Origin: Nocardioides sp. W7
GTDB taxonomy: Bacteria; Actinomycetota; Actinomycetes; Propionibacteriales; Nocardioidaceae
Direction: 5' to 3'
NCBI RefSeq assembly: GCF_022919075.1
Contig: NZ_CP095078.1
Coordinates: 5,270,001 to 5,334,000 of the forward strand
DNA: 64,000 bases
Position numbers and translations under genes: made by a program. Position 1 is the stretch's first letter. Each line of letters opens with the position of its first letter. This document shows positions 15,647 to 24,952 of the stretch, piece by piece. The notes beneath the pieces were generated by a model, which was given only the letters and a program-made list of their open reading frames with translations, searched no databases and was not told where the DNA came from.

Positions 15647-15681
15647 GTCGGGCACCGGATCCGCGTCGCATCGTTGACCAT

Positions 15682-16605
15682 ATGCCCTCGTCCCGTCCGT
15701 CCGCTGCACGCGTCGTGGAGCTCGCCTGCCGAGCGCCCAGCGTCCACAACACCCAGCCGTGGTGCTGGCGGATCGACGGCGACCGGGTGGAGCTGCACGC
15801 CGACCGGTCGCGCCAGCTCGTGGTGGCCGACGCGGGGGGCCGCAACCTGCTGATCAGCTGCGGGGCCGCGCTGCACCACGCGATCGTCGCCGCCGCCGGG
15901 CTCGGGTACGACGCCCGGGTGGTCCGGCACCCCGACCCGGAGCAGCCCGACCTGCTGGCGCACCTCGACCTGGTCCCGGCCCCGCGCACGGCGGCCGCGA
16001 CGGACCGGCTGCGGACCCTGCTGGCGCGTCGTACCGACCGGCGGCGGTTCACCGCCTGGCCGGTGACCGAGGAGCAGCTGGGCGAGCTGGCCCACGGGAT
16101 CCGGGACGGCGGCGTCCAGGTCGTCCCGGTCGCCGGCATCGCGGACCGGCTCCGCGTCGAGCTGCTCGCGGCCCGGGCCCGGGCCGCCGAGGCGGCCGAC
16201 GACCGGTACGCCGAGGAGCAGAGCCGCTGGGCCGACGAGGCCCGCTCGGACGCCGTCGAACGCCCCGACGGGGTGCTGCTGCTGTGCACGACGACCGACG
16301 GCCCCGAGTCCTGGCTCGCCGCCGGCGAGGCACTGAGCGAGCTCTGGCTGCGCGCCACCCAGGAGGGCCTGTCGGTGGTGCCGCTGAGCCAGCTGCTGGA
16401 GGTCGAGGAGACCCGCTCGGCCCTGCACCACGAGGTGCTGGGCGGGCTCGTGGTCCCGCAGCTGCTACTCCGGCTGGGCTGGCAGGAGATCGGGCTCAGC
16501 GACCTGCCGGCCACGCCGCGGCGCCCGCTCGCCGAGGTGCTGGCCGGTCCCGACGGGCAGGGGACCAAGGTCCCCGCCCGCGGGGCCGTCCGCCCGGTTC
16601 GCTGA
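15682..16605 (+). CDS. Acg family nitroreductase-like FMN-binding protein
   Basis: 307 residues. The N-terminal APSVHNTQPWCWRI (about 18-31) is the hallmark of the Acg subgroup (mycobacterial Rv2032-like). Two nitroreductase half-domains follow, including RRTDRRRFTAWPV and a late LPLSQLLEVEE-type region. In M. tuberculosis Acg proteins are among the most strongly DosR-induced genes; they bind FMN, possibly sequestering it. The position opposite devRS with a DevR-like box fits that regulation. The last codons contain a second DevR-like box (16560-16575) that appears to serve cydA. Confidence 0.88.
   Translation: MPSSRPSAARVVELACRAPSVHNTQPWCWRIDGDRVELHADRSRQLVVADAGGRNLLISCGAALHHAIVAAAGLGYDARVVRHPDPEQPDLLAHLDLVPAPRTAAATDRLRTLLARRTDRRRFTAWPVTEEQLGELAHGIRDGGVQVVPVAGIADRLRVELLAARARAAEAADDRYAEEQSRWADEARSDAVERPDGVLLLCTTTDGPESWLAAGEALSELWLRATQEGLSVVPLSQLLEVEETRSALHHEVLGGLVVPQLLLRLGWQEIGLSDLPATPRRPLAEVLAGPDGQGTKVPARGAVRPVR
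16560..16575. promoter_or_regulatory. Candidate DevR box upstream of cydA
   Basis: GGGGACCAAGGTCCCC has perfect 7-bp arms (GGGGACC/GGTCCCC) separated by AA, closely matching the DosR box pattern S-GGGAC-T-WW-A-GTCCC-S. It lies within the 3' end of the nitroreductase gene, with its centre 96 bp upstream of the cydA GTG. A possible -10 (TACCTA) is about 40 bp further downstream. This is the better of the two boxes and links cytochrome bd expression to DevRS. Confidence 0.65.
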
Positions 16606-16663
16606 GCGGGCTCTTTACCTAGCGTGAGCGTGTCCCACCCCGACCCCGCTCAGGAGAGCCCTC

Positions 16664-18115
16664 GTGGATCCGCTCGACATCGCCCGGTGGCAGTTCGGCA
16701 TCACCACCGTCTACCACTTCATGTTCGTCCCGATCAGCATCGGTCTCTCCGCGATGGTGGCCTACTACGAGATCCGCTGGCTGCGCTCGCGCAACGTGGC
16801 GTACCTCCGACTCACCCGCTTCTTCGGGAAGCTCTTCCTGATCAACTTCGCGATCGGCGTCGTGACCGGCATCGTCCAGGAGTTCCAGTTCGGGATGAAC
16901 TGGAGCGACTACTCGCGCTTCGTCGGTGACGTGTTCGGCGCACCGCTGGCCATCGAGGGCCTGCTCGCCTTCTTCTTGGAGTCGACGTTCCTCGGGCTGT
17001 GGATCTTCGGCTGGGACCGGCTCTCGGGGAGGCTGCACGCCGCCTGCATGGTGATCGTGCACATCGGGACCCTGTTCTCGGCCTGGTTCATCCTCGCCGC
17101 GAACTCCTGGATGCAGCACCCGGTCGGCTTCGTCTTCAACCCCGAGACCGGCCGGGCCGAGATGAACGACTTCGCCGCGGTGATGTTCAACAAGGTCCAG
17201 CTGGTCACCTTCCCGCACGTCATCCTGGCGGCCTACATGACCGCCGCCGCCTTCGTGGTCGGCGTCGCGTTCTGGCACCTGCGCCAGCAGCGCGACCCCG
17301 CCTCGGAGGACGCGGGGATGTGGCGCAGGGCCGTCCGCGGCGGCGCCGCGCTGGTGCTGGTCTCGGGCCTCGGTGTCGTCCTGGTGGGCGACGTGCAGGG
17401 CAAGATCATGACCGAGGTCCAGCCGATGAAGATGGCGGCCGCCGAGGCGCTCTACGAGACCGAGCAGCCCGCGCCGTTCTCGGTCTTCACCGTCGGCACG
17501 CCGGACGGCTCGGAGGAGAAGTTCTCCATCGTCATCCCGAACCTGCTCTCGTTCCTCGCCACCGGCACCTGGGACGGGGAGGTGCAGGGCATCGACGAGC
17601 TGCGCGAGCAGTATCAGGAGACCTACGGCCAGGACCCGGGCGCGGCGTACTACTCGGCCGGCGACTACACGCCCTACATCCCCGTCACCTACTGGACCTT
17701 CCGCTTCATGATGGGGCTCGGCTTCGCGGCCATGGCCGTCGCGCTGTGGGTGCTGTGGGCGACCCGGCGCGACCGGATCCCCCGGGGCCGACTGCTCTAC
17801 ACCGCGGTGCTGCTGCTGCCGTTCCTGCCGCTGCTGGCCAACTCGGCGGGCTGGATCTTCACCGAGATGGGCCGCCAGCCGTGGGCCGTGTTCGGGCTGA
17901 TGACCACCGCCTCGGCCGTCTCCCCCGGCGTCAGCGCCACCGAGATGCTCGTCTCCCTGATCACGCTCACCCTCGTGTACGGCGTGCTCGCGGTCGTCGA
18001 GGTCCGGCTGCTGCTCACCTACATCAAGAAGGGCGCCGACCCCATCCCCGACGACGACCTGCCCCGGGTCCGCACCGACGCGGACGACGACCAGCCGCTC
18101 GCGTTCGCGTACTGA
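16664..18115 (+). CDS. cydA: Cytochrome bd ubiquinol/menaquinol oxidase subunit I
   Basis: 483 residues starting at a GTG preceded by CAGGAGAG. CydA oxidises quinol and carries hemes b558, b595 and d of the high-affinity terminal oxidase. His18 (in VYHF) matches the N-terminal heme ligand. The GRQPW motif is present in EMGRQPWAVFGLMTT, and about nine membrane helices can be seen. The quinol-binding Q-loop is short, as expected in Gram-positives. It is the first gene of cydA-cydB-cydDC and lies downstream of a DevR-like box. Confidence 0.96.
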   Translation: MDPLDIARWQFGITTVYHFMFVPISIGLSAMVAYYEIRWLRSRNVAYLRLTRFFGKLFLINFAIGVVTGIVQEFQFGMNWSDYSRFVGDVFGAPLAIEGLLAFFLESTFLGLWIFGWDRLSGRLHAACMVIVHIGTLFSAWFILAANSWMQHPVGFVFNPETGRAEMNDFAAVMFNKVQLVTFPHVILAAYMTAAAFVVGVAFWHLRQQRDPASEDAGMWRRAVRGGAALVLVSGLGVVLVGDVQGKIMTEVQPMKMAAAEALYETEQPAPFSVFTVGTPDGSEEKFSIVIPNLLSFLATGTWDGEVQGIDELREQYQETYGQDPGAAYYSAGDYTPYIPVTYWTFRFMMGLGFAAMAVALWVLWATRRDRIPRGRLLYTAVLLLPFLPLLANSAGWIFTEMGRQPWAVFGLMTTASAVSPGVSATEMLVSLITLTLVYGVLAVVEVRLLLTYIKKGADPIPDDDLPRVRTDADDDQPLAFAY

Positions 18116-18141
18116 CCGCGAATCCAAAGGACTGAGAAGAC

Positions 18142-19161
18142 ATGGAACTCACCACCGTCTGGTTCGCGCTGATCGCGATCCTCTGGATGGGCTACTTCGC
18201 CCTCGAGGGCTTCGACTTCGGCGTCGGCATGCTGCTCCCGGTGCTCGGGAGGACCGACCGCGAGCGCCGCGTGCTCATCAACACCATCGGCCCGGTCTGG
18301 GACGGCAACGAGGTGTGGCTGCTGGTCGCCGGCGGCGCCACCTTCGCGGCGTTCCCGGAGTGGTACGCCACGCTGTTCAGCGGCTTCTACCTGCCGCTGC
18401 TGCTGATCCTGGTCGCGCTGATCGTGCGCGGGCTGGCCTTCGAGTACCGCCACAAGCGCGACGAGGCCTCCTGGAAGCAGCGCTGGGACCTGGTGCTGAT
18501 CATCGGCTCCTTCGTGCCCGCCCTGCTGTGGGGCGTCGCGTTCGCCAACATCCTGCGCGGCGTGCCGATCGACTCGGACTTCGAGTACGTCGGCGGCTTC
18601 TTCAACCTGCTCAACCCCTACGCCCTGCTGGGCGGGGCGATGACGCTGCTGCTCTTCCTCACCCACGGCGCGATGTTCATCGCCCTGAAGACCGACGGCC
18701 CGATCCGGTACGCCGCCCGCGCGCTCGCCGTGAAGCTCGGCGTCGCAGCAGCCGTGGTCGCCGTCCTCTTCCTCGGCTGGACCCAGGTCAAGACCGGTGA
18801 CGTGTCGTCGGCGGTCGCGTTCGTCGTCGCCGCGCTCGCGCTGGTCGGCGGCGTCGCCGCGGCGGCCGCGGGTCGCGAGGGCTGGGCGTTCCTCGGCACC
18901 TTCGTGGCGATCGCCGTCGGCGTGGCCGGGCTGTTCCTGGCCCTCTTCCCCGACGTGATGCCCTCGACCCTGACCGACGGGACGTCGCTGACGACCACGA
19001 ACGCCGCCGCGACGGCGTACACGCTGAAGATCATGACGGTGGTGGCGGCGATCTTCACGCCGCTGGTGCTGGCCTACCAGGCCTGGACCTACTGGGTCTT
19101 CCGCAAGCGGATCGCCGTGCACCACATCCCGGAGCCGGTCCTCGCGGCCGGTCCTCGGTGA
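18142..19161 (+). CDS. cydB: Cytochrome bd oxidase subunit II
   Basis: 339 residues with eight to nine membrane helices. The N-terminal region LWMGYFALEGFDFGVGMLLP is typical of CydB, followed by GPVWDGNEVWLLVAGGATFA and an arginine-rich loop (FEYRHKRDEASWKQRWD). It pairs with CydA in the oxidase. The gene is 26 bp downstream of cydA with AAAGGACTGAGAAG as the ribosome site, so translation of the pair should be coordinated. Confidence 0.96.
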   Translation: MELTTVWFALIAILWMGYFALEGFDFGVGMLLPVLGRTDRERRVLINTIGPVWDGNEVWLLVAGGATFAAFPEWYATLFSGFYLPLLLILVALIVRGLAFEYRHKRDEASWKQRWDLVLIIGSFVPALLWGVAFANILRGVPIDSDFEYVGGFFNLLNPYALLGGAMTLLLFLTHGAMFIALKTDGPIRYAARALAVKLGVAAAVVAVLFLGWTQVKTGDVSSAVAFVVAALALVGGVAAAAAGREGWAFLGTFVAIAVGVAGLFLALFPDVMPSTLTDGTSLTTTNAAATAYTLKIMTVVAAIFTPLVLAYQAWTYWVFRKRIAVHHIPEPVLAAGPR

Positions 19162-19168
19162 CCTTGAC

Positions 19169-22100
19169 GTGAGCCAGGGAATGGGGCCGACCGACCCACG
19201 CCTGCGCCGCCAGCTGGCCCCCGCCCGGGGGCCGCTGGCGGGGGTGCTGGTGACAGGAGGGCTCGGGGCCCTGCTCGTCGTCGCGCAGGCGTGGGCGGTC
19301 ACCGGCCTGCTCGTCGCCGCCGTACGCCGCGAGGAGCTGCTCGGCTGGGCCCTCGTGGTCGCCGGTGTCTTCGCGGCCCGGGCCCTGACCGGCTGGGTCG
19401 GCGACCTGCTGGCGGCCCGCGCGGCCTCGGTCGTCGGCACCCACCTGCGCCGCCAGGTCGCCGCCGCGGTGCTGCGCCGCCGGGAGGTGCGCTCGGCCGA
19501 CGCCGTGCTGCTGACCCGGGGCGTCACGGCCGCGGAGCCGTACCTCACCCGCTACCTGCCCGCCGTCGTCCTCGCCGGCGTGCTCCCGCTCATCACCCTG
19601 GCCGCGATCGCGTGGCTGGACCCGCTCAGCGGCCTGGTGGTCCTCCTGACCCTGCCCCTGGTGCCGGTCTTCGGCGCGCTCGTCGGCCTCGCCACCCGGG
19701 ACCGGGCCGAGGAGCAGTGGCGGGCGATGGCCTCGCTGTCGGGCCACTTCCTCGACGTGGTGCGCGGCCTGCCGACCCTGGTGGCGCACCGGCGCGCCCG
19801 GGCCCAGTCGGCCACGATCGGGCGGGTCACCGACCGCTACCGCCGGGCCAGCATGGACACGCTGAGGGTGGCCTTCGCGTCCTCGGCGATCCTGGAGCTG
19901 GTCGCCACCCTCTCGGTGGCGCTGGTGGCCGTCCTGGTCGGCGTACGACTGGCCCACGGCGGGCTGGACCTGCACACCGCACTGCTGGTGCTGCTGCTCG
20001 CGCCCGAGGCGTACTGGCCGCTGCGCCGGGTCGGCGCGGAGTTCCACGCCGCGGCCGAGGGGGTCGCCACCTTCGAGCAGGTGCACGACCTGGTGACCGG
20101 CACCCCGCCCGAGCCGGCCGGCACCCCGGCCCCCGCCGAGACCGCGCTGGTCGCCACCGGACTCACCGTCCTGCACCCGGGACGCACCGTTCCCGCCCTC
20201 GACGGCGTCGACGTGGTGATCCCCGGCCGCGGCGTCACGGTCGTCACCGGGCCGTCGGGCTGCGGCAAGTCCACCCTGCTCTCCGCACTGGTCGGGCTGG
20301 TCCCGCCGACCGCCGGGCGGATCGAGGTCGCCGGCACCGAGGTGGCCGGAGCGGCCTGGCGCGCGCAGGTGGCCTGGGTCTCGCAGCGACCGGTGTTCGT
20401 CGCCGGTTCGATCGCCGACAACCTGCGCCTGGCCCGCCCGGAGGCGAGCGACGACGACCTGTGGTCGGCGCTGCGCGCGGTCGCGCTGGAGGAGCGGGTC
20501 CGGGCGCTGCCCTGGGGCCTGCGGCAGCCGCTCGACGAGGACGGCGTGAGCCTGTCCGCCGGCGAGCGCGCCCGGTTAGCCCTGGCCCGAGTGGTGCTCG
20601 CGCAGCGCCCCTGGGTCTTCCTCGACGAGCCGACCGCCCATCTCGACGACCTGACCGAGCAGGTGATCGCCGACACCGTCGTCGAGCTCGGCCGGACCAG
20701 CGCGGTCGTGGTCGTCGCGCACCGGCCCGCACTGGCCGCGCTGGCCGACCACGTGGTGGCGCTCACGGCTCCCGCCCCAGCGGTGACCCAGCACCCGAAC
20801 GCCGGCGCGGGACGGTCGCCCGCTCACCGCTCCCCCGCCCCGATCCCGGACGACGAGCCCGCGAGCCGGCTCGGCCTCGGCGCCAGCACCCTGCTCGGCG
20901 CGCTCGCGTCGCTCTCGGGCGTCGCGCTCACCGCGACCGCCGGCTGGCTGATCGTCCAGGCGTCCTCGCACCCGCCGGCGCTGACCCTGATGGTCGCGAT
21001 CGTCGGCGTACGCACCTTCGGCCTGGCCCGGCCGGTGCTGCGCTACGTCGAGCGGCTGCGCTCCCACGATCTCGCCCTGCGGCTGCTCGCCCGTCGCCGT
21101 GTCGAGGTGTACGACGCCCTGGTGCCGCTCGTCCCCGGACGGCTCGGCCGGCGCCGCGGGGACCTGCTCGCCGCGGTCGTCGACGACGTCGACGGCGTGG
21201 TCGACGACGCCCTGCGGGTCAAGCTGCCGCTGCGCTCCGGCGCCCTGGTCGCGCTCGGTGCCACCGCCGTCACCGCCTGGCTGCTCCCGGTCGCGGGGGC
21301 CGTCGTCGCCGCGGTCTGTGTCGTCGCGGGCGTCCTCGCGTTCGGGCTCGCCCGGCTGGGCGCCGGCGCGGCCGAGCGGGCCTCGGTCGACCTGCGGGCC
21401 GAGCTCTCCGAGGCCGCCGTCGAGACCGCGCAGGTCGCCCCCGAGCTGGTGATGTGGCAGGCCGAGCCGGCCGCCGTCGACCGGGTCGCCCGGCTCAGCG
21501 ACCGGCTCGGTCGGGCCGCCGCCCGGGCCGCCGCCTGGCTCGGCGCGGCCCGGGCCACGGTGCTGCTCGCCTGCGGCAGCGGCGTCGCGCTCACCGCGTG
21601 GGTGGCCGCGCCGGCGTACCGCGCCGGCGAGGTGTCGGCCCCCGTGCTGGCCCTGCTGGTCCTGGTGCCGCTCGCGCTCGCCGACACCCTCACGACCTTC
21701 ACCGACGCCGGCGCGCTCTCGGCCCGCACCCGCGCGGCCGCGGCCCGCCTGGAGGCCCTCGAGCGGACCCGCCCGGCCGTGCGGGCCACCGTCGGCGACC
21801 CGCTCCCCGAGCGGCACGACCTCGTGGTCGAGGACGTGACGGCCGGCTGGTCGCGCGACCGGCTCGCGCTGCGCGACCTCTCCCTGGACGTCGGGCCCGG
21901 CGAGCGGGTCGTGGTCGTCGGCCCATCGGGGTCGGGCAAGTCGACGCTGGCCGCGCTGCTGCTGCGCTTCCTCGACCCGGTCGACGGCGCGGTGCTGCTC
22001 GGCGGCACCCCGACCACCCGGCTCGACCCCGACGACGTACGACGGGTCGTGGGGCTCGTCGACGACGACCCGCACGTCTTCGCCTCCACCCTGGTGGAGA

Positions 22101-22486
22101 ACGTCCGGTTCGCCCGGCCCGACGCGAGCGACGCCGACGTCGAGGGCGCCCTGCGGCGCGCCCGGCTCGGCGGCTGGCTGGACGACCTCCCGGACGGCCT
22201 GCACACCTGGCTCGGCGACGGCCACGCCCAGGTCTCCGGCGGCGAGCGGGCCCGGATCGCGCTGGCCCGGTCGCTGCTCGCGGAGCAGCCCGTGCTGGTG
22301 CTCGACGAGCCCACGGCCCACCTCGACCACGCCACCGCGGTGGAGCTCGCGGCCGAGGTGCTCGACCCGAGCGAGGGCCGGACGGTCGTCTGGATCACCC
22401 ACGATCACGTCGGGGTCGACCTGGCCGACCGGGTCGTGGACCTGGGCTCGAGCTGGAGACCGGTCGCGACCGACCGGACCCGCTGA
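19169..22486 (+). CDS. cydDC: Fused CydDC ABC exporter for cytochrome bd assembly
   Basis: 1105 residues, a natural fusion of CydD and CydC. CydDC exports cysteine/glutathione-type thiols and is needed to assemble cytochrome bd. Two complete halves are present. The first has a membrane domain (about 15-320), Walker A GPSGCGKST (about 361) and signature LSAGERARLAL before FLDEPTAHLD. The second has a membrane domain (about 565-830), Walker A GPSGSGKST (about 917) and signature VSGGERARIAL before VLDEPTAHLD. The GTG start lies 7 bp after cydB. It ends 2 bp before the convergent fprA stop. Confidence 0.95.
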   Translation: MSQGMGPTDPRLRRQLAPARGPLAGVLVTGGLGALLVVAQAWAVTGLLVAAVRREELLGWALVVAGVFAARALTGWVGDLLAARAASVVGTHLRRQVAAAVLRRREVRSADAVLLTRGVTAAEPYLTRYLPAVVLAGVLPLITLAAIAWLDPLSGLVVLLTLPLVPVFGALVGLATRDRAEEQWRAMASLSGHFLDVVRGLPTLVAHRRARAQSATIGRVTDRYRRASMDTLRVAFASSAILELVATLSVALVAVLVGVRLAHGGLDLHTALLVLLLAPEAYWPLRRVGAEFHAAAEGVATFEQVHDLVTGTPPEPAGTPAPAETALVATGLTVLHPGRTVPALDGVDVVIPGRGVTVVTGPSGCGKSTLLSALVGLVPPTAGRIEVAGTEVAGAAWRAQVAWVSQRPVFVAGSIADNLRLARPEASDDDLWSALRAVALEERVRALPWGLRQPLDEDGVSLSAGERARLALARVVLAQRPWVFLDEPTAHLDDLTEQVIADTVVELGRTSAVVVVAHRPALAALADHVVALTAPAPAVTQHPNAGAGRSPAHRSPAPIPDDEPASRLGLGASTLLGALASLSGVALTATAGWLIVQASSHPPALTLMVAIVGVRTFGLARPVLRYVERLRSHDLALRLLARRRVEVYDALVPLVPGRLGRRRGDLLAAVVDDVDGVVDDALRVKLPLRSGALVALGATAVTAWLLPVAGAVVAAVCVVAGVLAFGLARLGAGAAERASVDLRAELSEAAVETAQVAPELVMWQAEPAAVDRVARLSDRLGRAAARAAAWLGAARATVLLACGSGVALTAWVAAPAYRAGEVSAPVLALLVLVPLALADTLTTFTDAGALSARTRAAAARLEALERTRPAVRATVGDPLPERHDLVVEDVTAGWSRDRLALRDLSLDVGPGERVVVVGPSGSGKSTLAALLLRFLDPVDGAVLLGGTPTTRLDPDDVRRVVGLVDDDPHVFASTLVENVRFARPDASDADVEGALRRARLGGWLDDLPDGLHTWLGDGHAQVSGGERARIALARSLLAEQPVLVLDEPTAHLDHATAVELAAEVLDPSEGRTVVWITHDHVGVDLADRVVDLGSSWRPVATDRTR

Positions 22487-22488
22487 CG

Positions 22489-23829
22489 TCAGCCGAGGGC
22501 CGCCCGGAGCATGTCCTCGCGCGGCACGACCTTGACCCGCTCGCGGCCGGCCGCCTCGCCGAGCGCGACCTCGTGGGCGTCCAGGCGCTCCCAGCCGTCC
22601 CAGGTGACGACGTCCACGCCCCGGTCGGCGAGGTGCTCGAGGATCGCGGCGGGGGCGTCGGACTCCGGCGCCTGCAGCGCGTCCAGGTCGGCGAGCAGGC
22701 TGGCGACCGTCTCGGCGGCGTCGGACTTGGTGTGCCCGATCAGGCCGACCGGACCGCGCTTGACCCAGCCGGTGACGTAGGTGCCGGCCAGCGGGTCGCC
22801 GTCGAGGTCCAGGACCCGGCCCGCCACGTGCGGGACCACGCCGGCGGCGTGGTCGAACGGCAGGTCGGCGAGCTCGCTGGAGAGGTAGCCGACCGCGCGG
22901 TAGACCGCCTGGACGGGAGTGTCGACGTACCGGCCGGTGCCGCGGGCGGTGCCGTCGCCGACCAGCTCGGTGATCTCGGTGCGCAGCCCCTCGACCCGGC
23001 CCTCGCCCAGCACCTCCACCGGCGCCTGGCACAGGTGGATGTGGATGCGGTGCGCCGCACCGGTCGGCTCGGCCTCGACGTGCTTGAGCAGAGTGTCGAC
23101 GACCAGGCGGGTGCCCTTGTTGGCGCTGATCGCGGCCTGGCTGGCCTCGTCGATCTCGAAGCCCTCGGGATGCACGATCACGTCGACGCTCGGCGAGTGG
23201 GAGAGCTCGCGCAGCTCCATCGGCGTGAACTTGATCTGCGCCGGGCCCCGCCGCGCGAACACGTGGATGTCCGTGGCCTGGTTGAGCTTCAGACCCTGGT
23301 AGACGTTGTCGGCGATCTCGGTCGTCAGCTGCTCCTCGGCCGGCTTGGCCAGCATCCGGGCGACGTCGAGGGCGACGTTGCCGGCGCCGATGACGGCCAC
23401 CTCCTTCGCCTCCAGCGGCCAGGAAGCGGGCGCGTCGGGGTGGCCGGCGTACCAGCTCACGAAGGACGAGGCGCCGTGGCTGCCGGGCAGGTCGACCCCG
23501 GGGATGTCGAGCTCGCGGTCGGCCATCGCGCCGGTAGAGAAGATCACCGCGTCGTAGAACCGCTGCAGGTCGTCGAGCTTGAGGTCGGTGCCGTACTCGA
23601 CGTTGCCGAGGAAGCGGATGTTGTCGCGGGAGAGCACCCGGCGCAGCGCCTTGACGATCTCCTTGATGCGCGGGTGGTCGGGCGCGACGCCGTAGCGGAC
23701 CAGGCCGTACGGCGCGGGCAGCCGCTCGATCACGTCGACGCTTGCCTCCGGGTGCTCCTTGGTCAGGATGTCGGCGGCGTAGATGCCCGCCGGACCGGCG
23801 CCGACCACGGCGACTCGGATCTTCCTCAT
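22489..23829 (-). CDS. fprA: FprA-type NADPH-ferredoxin reductase
   Basis: 446 residues. The FAD-binding VVGAGPAGIYAADIL (about 8-22) and the NADP-binding GAGNVALDVARML belong to the adrenodoxin-reductase-like group, together with PYGLVRYGVAPDHPRIK and GWVKRGPVGLIGHTK. The enzyme moves electrons between NADPH and ferredoxin, supplying cytochromes P450 or other ferredoxin-dependent enzymes. Length matches mycobacterial FprA. It is divergent from the LysR gene and convergent with cydDC. Confidence 0.93.
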   Translation of the reverse strand: MRKIRVAVVGAGPAGIYAADILTKEHPEASVDVIERLPAPYGLVRYGVAPDHPRIKEIVKALRRVLSRDNIRFLGNVEYGTDLKLDDLQRFYDAVIFSTGAMADRELDIPGVDLPGSHGASSFVSWYAGHPDAPASWPLEAKEVAVIGAGNVALDVARMLAKPAEEQLTTEIADNVYQGLKLNQATDIHVFARRGPAQIKFTPMELRELSHSPSVDVIVHPEGFEIDEASQAAISANKGTRLVVDTLLKHVEAEPTGAAHRIHIHLCQAPVEVLGEGRVEGLRTEITELVGDGTARGTGRYVDTPVQAVYRAVGYLSSELADLPFDHAAGVVPHVAGRVLDLDGDPLAGTYVTGWVKRGPVGLIGHTKSDAAETVASLLADLDALQAPESDAPAAILEHLADRGVDVVTWDGWERLDAHEVALGEAAGRERVKVVPREDMLRAALG

Positions 23830-23932
23830 GACTGCTCAACTCCCGCTGCTCGCTCGGTGCACCGGGTCCCGGCCACGGCACCAGCCTGGTCGGGACCGGC
23901 ACCCGCAGGTAGCCGCCGCGTCACTGTGGCGT

Positions 23933-23949
23933 CACAGGCGGTGCCTGTG
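23933..23949. promoter_or_regulatory. Inverted repeat upstream of lysR/fprA
   Basis: CACAGGC-GGT-GCCTGTG is a perfect 7-bp inverted repeat with a 3-nt spacer, 20 bp upstream of the LysR start in the intergenic region divergent from fprA. A LysR-type regulator could bind here, though the classical T-N11-A spacing is not followed exactly. Confidence 0.45.
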
Positions 23950-23968
23950 GCGGGGCTAGGCTGAGCAG

Positions 23969-24859
23969 GTGCTCCCCGACCTCCCGTCCCTCCGGCTGCT
24001 CGCCGACGTCGCGCGGCACGGCAGCATCGGCGCGGCCGGCCGGGTCGCGGGCATCTCCCAGCAGTCCGCCTCCGAGCGGCTGCGGGCGATGGAGGCGCAG
24101 ACCGGGCTGGTCCTGGTCCAGCGCGCGACCAGCGGCTCGACCCTGAGCTCGGCCGGGCGGCTCCTGGTGGAGTGGAGCACCCGACTGCTGGAGCAGGCCG
24201 ACGAGGTCGAGGTCGCCCTGCGCACCCTGCGCCAGGAGCGCACCGAGGAGCTGCGGGTGTTCGCCAGCATGACCACGGCCGAGTACCTGCTGCCGCGGTG
24301 GCTGGTCCGGCTGCGTCAGCAGCGCGCGGTCACCGTCAGCCTGCACGCCACCAACTCCGAGGCGGTGCTGGCCGCCGTCCGCTCCGGCGAGGCGGGCCTC
24401 GGCTTCGTCGAGGGACCGGGCGACCTGTCCGGTCTCGCGTCCCTGGTCGTGGGCGACGACGAGCTGGTGCTGGTCGCGTCCCCCGACGACCCGTGGGCGC
24501 GGCGCCGGCGCCCGCTCGACGCCCCGGCGGTCGCCGCCCGGCCGCTGACCAGCCGCGAGCGCGGGTCCGGCACCCGCGGGGTGATCGAGGACGCGCTGAC
24601 CCGCGCCGGGGTGGGCCTCGCGCCGCCCGAGGCCGAGCTGACCACCAACGCCGCCGTCGTCGGCAGCGTCCGCGCCGGCAGTCCGCCCGCGTTCGTCAGC
24701 CGGCGCGCGGTCGAGCGGGACCTGGACTCGGGCCTGCTGGTCGCCGTACCCACGAGCGGGCTGGACCTGCACCGGCGCTTCACCGCCGTCTGGGTGGGCG
24801 GGCGCACTCCGCCCGCCGGGCCGGTGCGCGACCTGCTGGCCATCGCCGCCCGCGGTTGA
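23969..24859 (+). CDS. LysR family transcriptional regulator
   Basis: 296 residues from a GTG. The N-terminal winged helix-turn-helix LPSLRLLADVARHGSIGAAG, then RVAGISQQSASERLRAMEAQ (about 4-43) and GLVLVQRATSG are typical. The effector domain (about 90-290) contains the usual TTAEYLLPRWL, a GEAGLGFVEGP segment and DELVLVASPDDPWA. LysR proteins commonly regulate the divergent neighbour, here fprA, but the effector is unknown. The 3' end faces the aldo-keto reductase gene across a double hairpin. Confidence 0.9.
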   Translation: MLPDLPSLRLLADVARHGSIGAAGRVAGISQQSASERLRAMEAQTGLVLVQRATSGSTLSSAGRLLVEWSTRLLEQADEVEVALRTLRQERTEELRVFASMTTAEYLLPRWLVRLRQQRAVTVSLHATNSEAVLAAVRSGEAGLGFVEGPGDLSGLASLVVGDDELVLVASPDDPWARRRRPLDAPAVAARPLTSRERGSGTRGVIEDALTRAGVGLAPPEAELTTNAAVVGSVRAGSPPAFVSRRAVERDLDSGLLVAVPTSGLDLHRRFTAVWVGGRTPPAGPVRDLLAIAARG

Positions 24860-24881
24860 GGCGGACCTCTCGGGGAGTCCC

Positions 24882-24947
24882 GGACGTTCTCGGGGGGAAT
24901 TTCGGCTGAGAACGTCCAACTTCGCCGGTCTACCGGGGAAGTTGGAC
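24882..24947. terminator. Two overlapping hairpins at a convergent junction
   Basis: Hairpin 1 pairs GGACGTTCTC (24882-24891) with 24908-24917. Hairpin 2 pairs GTCCAACTTC (24914-24923) with 24938-24947. Both stems are perfect over 10 bp. They share the four bases 24914-24917, so they are mutually exclusive in one molecule. They separate the convergent LysR and aldo-keto reductase genes, which suggests bidirectional termination with each hairpin serving one strand. Confidence 0.65.
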
Positions 24948-24952
24948 CCCCC

